NCBI GenBank assembly: GCA_037147235.1
Contig: JBAWVO010000240.1
Coordinates: 1 to 9,926 of the forward strand
DNA from: JANXQG01 sp037147235
GTDB lineage: Bacteria; Planctomycetota; Planctomycetia; Pirellulales; Thermoguttaceae
Length of the DNA stretch: 9,926 bases
Reading direction: 5' to 3'
Shown here in pieces: positions 1 to 5,417 of this stretch. Numbering within the stretch: position 1 is the first letter of the stretch; each line of letters opens with the position of its first letter. A program made the position numbers and the translations under genes. Below the pieces are notes generated by a model, which was not told where the DNA came from, did no database searches, and saw only the letters and a program-made list of their open reading frames with translations.

Positions 1-348
1 AATTTGGACAAGCGGAGACAGGACGATAATGAACGTGCGGTTGGCTTTTCCAGTGCTAATTTGCTTGGCCAGAGCTTGAATAACCTCTGACGACGACAAA
101 AAACGGTGAAAGTTGGTCAAAACAAGGATTGCCGAACTATCAGGCGTTGCCAGGGCATTGATCGACCGGATGGCGGCCAGAGGATCGCTTCCGCCAGCAT
201 CGGTGGGGTTGTTCTGGCCCGGAATCTGCAAGCCGCTGGCGATGTCCCAGACGGCCAGTTTCCAGTTGTTCTGGCGGCAAAGCTGGGCGATTTCGGCCAG
301 GGCATCGTCGTGCTCATGTGAAGTATCCCACGACCCACCACCGTACAA
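1..348 (-). CDS. Ycf46-like AAA+ ATPase, N-terminal part, partial, probably 5'-truncated
   Basis: The minus strand is open for 116 codons from 348 to the left edge, where the gene leaves the window. The translation contains SHEHDDALAEIAQL, WKLAVWDI, DPLAAIRSINALA, SSAILVLTNFHRFL, ALAKQI and NRTFIIVLSPLVQI. I recognise these as the region before the Walker A motif in Ycf46-type AAA+ ATPases; the nucleotide-binding motifs would lie outside the window. The 5' end is odd. In the frame there is no ATG or GTG, only a TTG at 348-346 without a ribosome binding site, and a stop codon lies at 375-373. Relatives, as I recall them, have about 15-20 more residues before the SHEH motif. The gene may therefore be a remnant cut off here, or use a rare start. 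It is the only gene on this strand and is divergent from the rest, so it may belong to the host or to another module. The coding call is firm; the family name is moderately sure. Confidence 0.62.
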   Translation of the reverse strand, partial: MYGGGSWDTSHEHDDALAEIAQLCRQNNWKLAVWDIASGLQIPGQNNPTDAGGSDPLAAIRSINALATPDSSAILVLTNFHRFLSSSEVIQALAKQISTGKANRTFIIVLSPLVQI

Positions 349-385
349 ACAAAAAGCCCCGTATTTTGCGATTTACGGCCGCCGA

Positions 386-414
386 TTTACTGGCCACGCG
401 GGAAAAGGTACAAT
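386..414 (+). promoter_or_regulatory. Candidate sigma70-type promoter for the 300-aa gene
   Basis: TTTACT at 386-391 (4 of 6 matches to TTGACA) and TACAAT at 409-414 (5 of 6 matches to TATAAT) are separated by exactly 17 nt. It lies in the divergent gap between the minus-strand ATPase and the 300-aa gene, about 120 nt upstream of that gene's start. Transcription from here would produce a leader that includes the hairpin at 462-510. The call comes from consensus matching only. Confidence 0.45.
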
Positions 415-461
415 AACAAAATACCGGCCAGCCCCAAGCGATAGCTACGCGACGGGCTTTG

Positions 462-536
462 CGGCCGGCGGGTGCCGTGGTCCTCATCCTTCCACGAACC
501 CCGCCGGCCGGGCTGGCTTAACAAAAGGATGAGATT
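462..536 (+). promoter_or_regulatory. Structured 5' leader: hairpin with loop complementary to the ribosome binding site
   Basis: An 11-bp perfect inverted repeat (462-472 with 500-510, core GGCCGGCGGG/CCCGCCGGCC) encloses a second 5-bp stem (476-480 CGTGG with 492-496 CCACG). The 11-nt apical loop at 481-491 contains CTCATCCTT (483-491). This is the exact reverse complement of AAGGATGAG at 525-533, the Shine-Dalgarno region of the gene starting at 537. Loop-to-SD pairing would form a pseudoknot that hides the ribosome binding site. No T-run follows the hairpin, so it is not an intrinsic terminator. The pairings are seen directly; translational control is inferred. I do not recognise a known riboswitch class. 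Confidence 0.55.
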
Positions 537-1439
537 ATGGAAACGCCCGAAAAAAACATTCCCGAGAGTATCTATTGGTGCCATGAAATGGCAATGCGGA
601 CACTGAACTGGTTAGGATTTGTCGTCGGCAACTTTGATCCCGATGCAGTTTCAAGACAAAAAGACTTTTCTGGTATTTGGTCAAAAGTCGGAAACACTGC
701 AAAACAGATTTCCTACCTCCGCGACGAATACCTTGAATGGAGCGAATACCAAGAGGACATCTCGCGTTTTGATTCGACACAGCACGCACCGGTGAGATTG
801 TGCGGTAATTTCGGCCCAAGTGCGCATGCGCTCTTAGATACTCTCGTCCGCGACGTTCTCAACCGAACGTGGGGGAAAATTACACCATGGAATCCGCGGA
901 ATCGCAGCCCAGAGGAAATGGGCTGGCCGGATTCTCAGCGGCTTGCCAAAGCCGATCTTGATGAAATTGCCCATGCAATCCAAGGGCGGCCGAACGGCCA
1001 AGCGACAGACTTTTCCCTCGATATGGATCACGTCAACTGGTTGGAGGCCGCGCTTAAGCAGGAATACGCCCGCCTAATTCAGACCTTGCCTAATTCAGAA
1101 GAACAGACGACGGCCAGCACAGCGGAACCTAAGCCGGCCGATCCACCACTACCGCCCCAGGCTGCTTCAGCGGAGGAGGTAGGTCGATTGCTTCACCTGT
1201 TAGGCGACGGGGATGGAATAAAGATTCTCGCGATTGCTAGAAACGAATTACGAACCGCCGAACAACGCATGATAGATCTTGTGAGGGTAGACCAGCGACA
1301 CGACGGATACAATTCAGTGCAATGGGGGGAGCTACTGGCTGTCGATCCCGCCGCGATCAGGCAAACCGACTTTTGGAAGGACCGCAAAAACCGCAAGGAA
1401 TTGGGATACGGCACATTAGTCAGGGATGACGAAAGGTAG
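537..1439 (+). CDS. Hypothetical protein, 300 aa, two-part with proline-rich linker
   Basis: I do not recognise this protein. The ATG at 537 is preceded by AAGGATGAG (525-533) at normal spacing, which supports the start. Residues 1-185 form a mostly helical, aromatic-rich part (several W and Y, including SIYWCHEMAMRTLNW near the N-terminus). Residues about 186-212 are a P/A/T/E-rich linker. Residues 213-300 form a second part ending in a basic stretch (KDRKNRKELG). Within that part, QWGELLAVDPAAIRQTDFW resembles a helix-turn-helix layout, as found in small DNA-binding modules, but weakly. There is no signal peptide or membrane segment. The gene stands alone between a promoter with a structured leader and an intrinsic terminator, so it is expressed separately from the replication operon. 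An early regulator or accessory protein is possible but unproven. Confidence 0.8.
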   Translation: METPEKNIPESIYWCHEMAMRTLNWLGFVVGNFDPDAVSRQKDFSGIWSKVGNTAKQISYLRDEYLEWSEYQEDISRFDSTQHAPVRLCGNFGPSAHALLDTLVRDVLNRTWGKITPWNPRNRSPEEMGWPDSQRLAKADLDEIAHAIQGRPNGQATDFSLDMDHVNWLEAALKQEYARLIQTLPNSEEQTTASTAEPKPADPPLPPQAASAEEVGRLLHLLGDGDGIKILAIARNELRTAEQRMIDLVRVDQRHDGYNSVQWGELLAVDPAAIRQTDFWKDRKNRKELGYGTLVRDDER

Positions 1440-1463
1440 CTTACGCACCGCTTACGCGTAAGC
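1439..1463 (+). repeat. GCTTACGC box pair 1, second box within a 14-bp palindrome
   Basis: GCTTACGC occurs at 1439-1446 and 1450-1457, an 11-bp period. The second copy is the left half of a perfect 14-bp palindrome, GCTTACGCGTAAGC, at 1450-1463. The first box overlaps the stop codon of the 300-aa gene. A matching pair lies at 1537-1556. An 11-bp period places both boxes on about the same helix face, as for cooperative binding by a repressor or initiator. The protein that binds is unknown. Confidence 0.5.
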
Positions 1464-1484
1464 AGAGAATTTCAAAATAATTTT

Positions 1485-1516
1485 GGGTGGTTTTCCTCGG
1501 GAAAATCGCCCTTTTT
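1485..1516 (+). terminator. Intrinsic (Rho-independent) terminator after the 300-aa gene
   Basis: Bases 1485-1496 pair with 1500-1511 as a continuous 12-bp stem (10 Watson-Crick and 2 G-T wobble pairs) closed by the triloop TCG at 1497-1499. Five T residues follow at 1512-1516. It lies 46 nt after the stop codon at 1437-1439. This separates the 300-aa gene from the operon beginning at 1586. Confidence 0.72.
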
Positions 1517-1536
1517 CGTTTCTTGTCGCAAGATTT

Positions 1537-1556
1537 GCTTACGCGACTGCTTACGC
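1537..1556 (+). repeat. GCTTACGC box pair 2, upstream of the replication operon
   Basis: GCTTACGC occurs at 1537-1544 and 1549-1556, a 12-bp period, just upstream of the strong ribosome binding site at 1572-1577. Together with pair 1 the four boxes bracket the terminator, with 98-99 bp between corresponding boxes. The position suggests operators for the promoter of the downstream operon. I see no convincing -35/-10 pair in 1517-1585, so the promoter itself is not called. Confidence 0.5.
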
Positions 1557-1585
1557 ATGACCCTTTCTCATAGGAGGGCCAAACA

Positions 1586-1762
1586 ATGGCAGACGTACAA
1601 GAGCAACTCGATTTTCTTTTATCGGTTGACCGGCTTATATCAGCGGCCGATGAGGCCAAGCGGATTCGTGATCGACTACTAAGGGCAGGGCGAGCCATTC
1701 CCACAGACAAGGCCCCAACCCCTAAGCAACAGGTCACCACCATCGCGGAGCCAGCCCGATGA
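1586..1762 (+). CDS. Small hypothetical protein, 58 aa, first gene of the replication operon
   Basis: The ATG at 1586 is preceded by AGGAGG (1572-1577), the strongest ribosome binding site in the window, at 8-nt spacing. The frame runs 58 codons to the TGA at 1760-1762. The protein begins MADVQEQLDFLLSVDRLI and is predicted largely helical up to about residue 36, with alternating leucines and charged residues. It ends in a flexible T/P/Q/A-rich tail. I recognise no family. Its stop overlaps the next start by 4 nt (ATGA), so the two genes are translationally coupled. The strong ribosome binding site and first place in the operon argue for a real gene. Confidence 0.6.
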   Translation: MADVQEQLDFLLSVDRLISAADEAKRIRDRLLRAGRAIPTDKAPTPKQQVTTIAEPAR

Positions 1763-1944
1763 TCGCGCCCGCCAGCCCCCGCGTTACCCTTGACCCCGTG
1801 GTCCGCTACCGCGTGGCCATCGACGCCAAGCCGGCCGGCGACGTGGTGCCGATCCTCGCCCAACTCTTAATCGACATCGATCGCCGGCGACGCGCACGAC
1901 TAGCAGCAGAAGCAGCCGACAAAACACAGGAACCCCACCCCTAG
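1759..1944 (+). CDS. Small hypothetical protein, 61 aa
   Basis: It starts at the ATG that overlaps the previous stop (ATGA at 1759-1762) and ends with TAG at 1942-1944. The sequence has a short strand-like segment (VVRYRVAIDAKPAGDVVPILAQ) followed by a highly basic helix (IDIDRRRRARLAAEA) and a polar tail. The RRRR cluster could bind nucleic acid, but no family is recognised. The 4-nt overlap with its upstream neighbour, and its place directly ahead of the topoisomerase gene, support translation. A 60-nt gap containing a hairpin separates it from the next gene. Confidence 0.6.
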   Translation: MIAPASPRVTLDPVVRYRVAIDAKPAGDVVPILAQLLIDIDRRRRARLAAEAADKTQEPHP

Positions 1945-1950
1945 CGCATA

Positions 1951-1988
1951 AATTCAGCCGGCCGCCACCCAAGCAAACCGGCTGAATT
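1951..1988 (+). promoter_or_regulatory. Hairpin directly upstream of the topoisomerase ribosome binding site
   Basis: A perfect 11-bp inverted repeat, AATTCAGCCGG (1951-1961) and CCGGCTGAATT (1978-1988), is separated by 16 nt. The SD-like GGAG at 1991-1994 follows 2 nt later, then the GTG start at 2005. There is no T-run, so it is not a classical terminator. It lies in the only non-overlapping junction of the 1586-7456 operon. It could set the level of the topoisomerase by affecting ribosome access or mRNA processing, or it could be a DNA-level operator. The repeat is seen; its role is inferred. Confidence 0.5.
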
Positions 1989-2004
1989 ATGGAGAAAACC
2001 GACA

Positions 2005-4623
2005 GTGAATTGTCTCACGAAACCAGCAAAAAAGCAACCTACCCTTGCGCCCACGACGTTTTCCACCTCGCGCTTAGCCGACTTTTGCAGTGAGAAGGAA
2101 CTAGTCAAACAGACCGGCCACGCCCGCAGTGAGTGGCCGCTCGTGATTCTAAAGGAGTTGACGGACAACGGCACAGACGCTTGCGAAGAGGCTGGCACGG
2201 CACCAGTGATCAGCGTCACCGTAGACGACAGCGGGATCGAGATCAGCGACAACGGCCCCGGCATCCCCTGGAGGACCGTCGAAAGCCTACTCGACTTTTC
2301 GACCCGCACGAGCAGCCGGGAAGCATACGTAATTCCAGCCCGCGGCGCACAGGGGAACGCGCTGCAAACACTGCTGGCAATGTCTTACGTGCTTGACGGC
2401 AACCTCGGCCGGGTGGACATTACCGCCCAGGGCCTGCGACACGAGATCAGCTTCCGAATTGACCCAATCCGGCAGATTCCGGCCATAACGCATACCGCCC
2501 ATCCCGTCGAAATTGTAAGAAACGGAACTTCTGTAAAAGTATGGTGGCCGCCGGTATCCATGCAAACCCTCGTAGACTCAGGGAGCGAATTCTTACAAAA
2601 CGCCCTCGCCTTCACTTGGTTAAATCCGCATCTTACGATTACCGTTCACTGGTTTGGCGTGGGGATCAGCGATTCGGCCACAGACCCCGCCTGGACGAAG
2701 TGGAAGCCATCCGATCCGACTTCACCCCACTGGTACAGCCACGAGGCTTTTAATCGGCTAGTAGGTGCCTACATCGCACAGGGCCAGGACGACGGCACCG
2801 AAAGAAGCGTCAGGGAGTTTATCAGCGAGTTTCGCGGCCTCAGTGGTTCAGCCAAGCAGAAGATCGTCCTCGAAAAAACCGGCTTGGCCCGCACCAATCT
2901 TTCCGCGCTGGTCGATGACAAAGGACTGCGCCACGACGTGGTAGATAAACTTTTGGCCGCATGCCAGGAAAACAGCACACCGGTTAAGCCGGCCGCGCTA
3001 GGGATCATCGGGGAGGCCCACATCAAGGAACGCTTCGGAATATGCGATTCTCAGTTGGAGGAGAGCTATTTTGAGTATCGAAGAGTTGCCACGATGGACG
3101 GCGACCTGCCCGTGGTGGTCGAAGTAGCCTTTGCTTTTAATCCAGCTTCAGACGCCAATCGGAAAATTATCTTTGGTGTGAACTGGTCAGCCGGAATTAT
3201 CAATCCGTTCCGCCAACTGAATTACAGCAGCCTCGACGAACTGCTTGGGGAACAGAAGGCCGGCCAGGATGAACCGGTCACGATTCTCGTACACGTGGCG
3301 AGGCCTGGTATCCAGCATAAAGACCGTGGAAAATCAGCGGTCTCTCTCAGCTACGCACTGGCCGAAATCATCCGCGATTGCGTTACCAAAGTTACGGCGC
3401 GCTGGTGCAAAATCCGCAAGGCGGAAGAACGTCAGGCGGCTAAACGCTGGCAGCGGAAAGAGCTTCTCTCCAAATCGCGGAAGAGCAAAAAGGCATCATT
3501 GCAGGAGGCCGTCTTCAGTGTGATTCCCGAGGCCAGCAAGGCCACATCGGGCGACGGTCGATATGAGTTTCCCAAGCGGAACCTTTACTACACGACCCGA
3601 GAGATGATCCAGAGCGTCACCGCCGAAAAATTGGAATGGGCCTGGTTTCAAACGATCGTAACAAAATTTGAGCAGGAGCGCGGCGCGATCCACGGTATGT
3701 ATTGCGATCCACGTGGTTATCTAATCGAGCCGCACACCGGCAAGGTGATCCAACTTGGCAGCCGCGAGACAGACGCCTACAAAATGCCCGAGCTTCTTTA
3801 CGACAAGATTCTTTATATCGAAAAGAAGGGACTTCACCCACTATTCCGCGAAGCAAAACTGGCCGAGAAATACGACCTAGCGATTATCTGTGCCGAGGGG
3901 TACGCGAACCGCGCAGCCAAGACACTACTGACCGCAGCGAAGGCCCAGAGCATGACGGCAATGTCGCTACATGACGCCGACCCCTACGGTTACAACATCG
4001 CACGCACTCTGCGCGAGGCCACGCCTACTTGCCCCAATTACAAGTTGGACGTGATCGACATCGGCCTACAACTGGATGAAGCACTCGCAATGGGCCTGCA
4101 AACGGAGTTTTTCTATCGAAAGAACGCGCTCCCATCCATGATCAAGATGAGCGAAGCAGAGCGCAAATACTTCACCGGCGAGGAAGTTTCCTTAGATGGC
4201 AAGCGCAGGTGGAAGGCCCAGCGGATCGAGTTGAACGCGCTGGCCAAAGACCCCGATCGGTTCATTGCGTGGATCGAAGGCAAGTTGCAGGGCCTGGGGC
4301 TTGCCAAGAAACTACTTCCACCGCCGGCGGTTATCAAACTGACAGCGGAGGAACACCGCGATCAGGCATTGCTTGCTTCAGCTACCGAGCATCTATATGA
4401 AATTCTCGACTTATCGGGTATGGCCGCCAAGATGGTCAGCAAGGCCAAACTCTCGGTCACGAACATCCCCGGCGAACTGAAGAAATGGGCGAAGGAGTTA
4501 CCGCCGGTTTGTTGGAAAAATCACGTCAGTTGGCTGGTCGATCAGAAGGTTGCTTCCGTTGACGACGTGATCGCCCAGTTGGCTCAGGATGCTGTTGAGA
4601 ATATCGGGGGGGCCAGCGCATGA
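2005..4623 (+). CDS. Single-chain type IIB DNA topoisomerase (fused Topo VI B- and A-like; Topo VIII-related)
   Basis: An 872-aa protein starting at GTG 2005, with GGAG at 1991-1994. The N-terminal half is a GHKL ATPase of the Topo VI B type: helix ILKELTDNGTDACEEAG (49-64) with E51, N55 and D58; DNGPGIP (82-88); RGAQGNAL (113-120). Residues about 266-340, ending LGIIGEAHI, resemble the H2TH region. VVEVAFAFN to INPF (371-402) resembles the transducer. The C-terminal half is Topo VI A/Spo11-like: KRNLYY (524-529) matches the catalytic-tyrosine motif, with Y529 the likely DNA-linking residue. The Toprim fold follows, with E606 in LYIEKKG, CAEGYANRAAKTLL, and D657/D659 in DADPYGYNI. Such enzymes make an ATP-dependent double-strand break and pass a second duplex through it. 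The ATG at 4620 of the next gene overlaps the stop. The fusion order equals published Topo VIII, but the B half seems more complete. The activity is inferred; all key residues are present. Confidence 0.9.
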   Translation: MNCLTKPAKKQPTLAPTTFSTSRLADFCSEKELVKQTGHARSEWPLVILKELTDNGTDACEEAGTAPVISVTVDDSGIEISDNGPGIPWRTVESLLDFSTRTSSREAYVIPARGAQGNALQTLLAMSYVLDGNLGRVDITAQGLRHEISFRIDPIRQIPAITHTAHPVEIVRNGTSVKVWWPPVSMQTLVDSGSEFLQNALAFTWLNPHLTITVHWFGVGISDSATDPAWTKWKPSDPTSPHWYSHEAFNRLVGAYIAQGQDDGTERSVREFISEFRGLSGSAKQKIVLEKTGLARTNLSALVDDKGLRHDVVDKLLAACQENSTPVKPAALGIIGEAHIKERFGICDSQLEESYFEYRRVATMDGDLPVVVEVAFAFNPASDANRKIIFGVNWSAGIINPFRQLNYSSLDELLGEQKAGQDEPVTILVHVARPGIQHKDRGKSAVSLSYALAEIIRDCVTKVTARWCKIRKAEERQAAKRWQRKELLSKSRKSKKASLQEAVFSVIPEASKATSGDGRYEFPKRNLYYTTREMIQSVTAEKLEWAWFQTIVTKFEQERGAIHGMYCDPRGYLIEPHTGKVIQLGSRETDAYKMPELLYDKILYIEKKGLHPLFREAKLAEKYDLAIICAEGYANRAAKTLLTAAKAQSMTAMSLHDADPYGYNIARTLREATPTCPNYKLDVIDIGLQLDEALAMGLQTEFFYRKNALPSMIKMSEAERKYFTGEEVSLDGKRRWKAQRIELNALAKDPDRFIAWIEGKLQGLGLAKKLLPPPAVIKLTAEEHRDQALLASATEHLYEILDLSGMAAKMVSKAKLSVTNIPGELKKWAKELPPVCWKNHVSWLVDQKVASVDDVIAQLAQDAVENIGGASA

Positions 4624-5417
4624 ACGGATGGATCTGTCTTCACCGCAAAATCCGAGAAAGTGCGGTCTTCCAAGACGACGCCCTTTTCCGCCTCTGGTGC
4701 CTCTGTCTTTTGCTTACGAATCACCGGCCCAGGTGGGTGAAGGTTGATGGTCTGGCCAGTCCGGTTGAGATACAGCGAGGGCAGTTTATTACCGGAAGGT
4801 TTGCTCTTCATGCCGCTTTTTATTTGAACAGCCGAAATCAGCCAAAATCCCCCTCTACAGTGTGGAGGATGCTTGAAACGCTCAGAGACATGGGAAACTT
4901 GACCATAAAAACGAACAACCGATATTCCCTTGTTTCTATCGTAAATTACGAGGTTTACCAGCAATCAGACGGAAAGATTGAACAGCCGGATGAACAGCCG
5001 GTGAACAGCCGGTGCACAGCCGGTGAACAGCCGGTGAACACAAACAACAAGAATAACAATTCAAACAATGAAAACACACAGAGCCGCAAGCGGCCTGGGG
5101 ATGGTCTAAGTTTTTCAGAATTCCAAGAAGCATGGAACGCAACGCCTGGGGTACGGAAGTGCATAAACCCCAAGAATCGGACCAAGGCATTTAAGGCCCG
5201 CTTGGGAGAACCGATATTTTGCGAGAACTGGAAAGCGGTACTCGCGAGATTCCCACTTCCTCTTCATGCCTCTGACCCTGACGGATGGAAACCTGACGCC
5301 GATTGGTTCCTCCGCCCAAATACCGTCACAGCAATCCTTGAAGGCAAATACGACTGGACCAAGAACAATGGCTCAGCCTCCCCCGATTCCCAAACCCAAC
5401 CGGATGACTACGCATGA
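4620..5417 (+). CDS. Phage replication initiator / helicase-loader-like protein (lambda O/DnaD-type winged helix)
   Basis: A 265-aa protein starting at the ATG that overlaps the topoisomerase stop (ATGA). Residues 1-112 fit the N-terminal winged helix of phage replication proteins: WICLHRKI, LFRLWCLCLLLTNH, RGQFITGR, SPSTVWRMLETLRDMG and YSLVSIVNYEVYQQ. Residues 113-165 are a low-complexity linker rich in Q, N and P. Its DNA is the repeat array plus the A-rich tract described separately. Residues 166-245 (FQEAWN, NRTKAFKARL, WKPDADWFLRPNTVTAILEGKYDW) match the C-terminal helicase-loading or DnaD-like part of such proteins. It would bind origin repeats and recruit the DnaB helicase encoded immediately downstream, with which it also overlaps by 4 nt. 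The family assignment is strong; the division of labour between the two ends is inferred from lambda O and DnaD. Confidence 0.85.
   Translation: MNGWICLHRKIRESAVFQDDALFRLWCLCLLLTNHRPRWVKVDGLASPVEIQRGQFITGRFALHAAFYLNSRNQPKSPSTVWRMLETLRDMGNLTIKTNNRYSLVSIVNYEVYQQSDGKIEQPDEQPVNSRCTAGEQPVNTNNKNNNSNNENTQSRKRPGDGLSFSEFQEAWNATPGVRKCINPKNRTKAFKARLGEPIFCENWKAVLARFPLPLHASDPDGWKPDADWFLRPNTVTAILEGKYDWTKNNGSASPDSQTQPDDYA
4980..5040 (+). repeat. Iteron array inside the initiator gene: candidate replication origin
   Basis: Five tandem copies of GAACAGCCGGT: 4980-4991 (with one extra base, GAACAGCCGGAT), 4992-5002, 5003-5013, 5014-5024 (GCACAGCCGGT) and 5025-5035. A partial sixth, GAACA, lies at 5036-5040. 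The 11-bp unit is not a multiple of three, so the protein is read in a different phase in each copy and does not repeat regularly. Conservation is therefore of DNA rather than protein. The unit length is close to one helical turn, which puts every copy on nearly the same face. An A-rich stretch follows at once. This matches origins embedded in initiator genes, such as lambda ori in O. Confidence 0.78.
5041..5080 (+). other. A-rich tract beside the iterons: candidate DNA unwinding element
   Basis: Of these 40 bases 29 are A or T, mostly A on the plus strand, in a window that is otherwise GC-rich. The tract directly follows the iterons and encodes the N-rich linker of the initiator. An easily melted A/T tract next to iterons is the usual site of strand opening and helicase entry in iteron and lambda-type origins. 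Its role here is inferred from position and composition. Confidence 0.55.

Noticed and set aside
462..510. Hairpin at 462-510 considered as an intrinsic terminator for either strand
   Set aside because: No T-run follows on either strand, and the loop-to-SD complementarity explains it better as a leader element.
113..532. 139-aa plus-strand frame and 71-aa and 74-aa frames over the left edge
   Set aside because: These are other-frame readings of the AAA+ ATPase region and of the structured leader; only the minus-strand frame ending at 348 shows family motifs.
1441..1863. 140-aa minus-strand frame
   Set aside because: It crosses the terminator, the GCTTACGC boxes and two small coupled genes on the plus strand. 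Low-complexity translation and no recognised family.
4936..5190. Minus-strand 84-aa and 76-aa frames with repeated CSPAV/CTGCS cysteine-rich pattern
   Set aside because: The repetitive cysteine pattern is just the antisense reading of the 11-bp iterons within the initiator gene; no ribosome binding site or family supports it.
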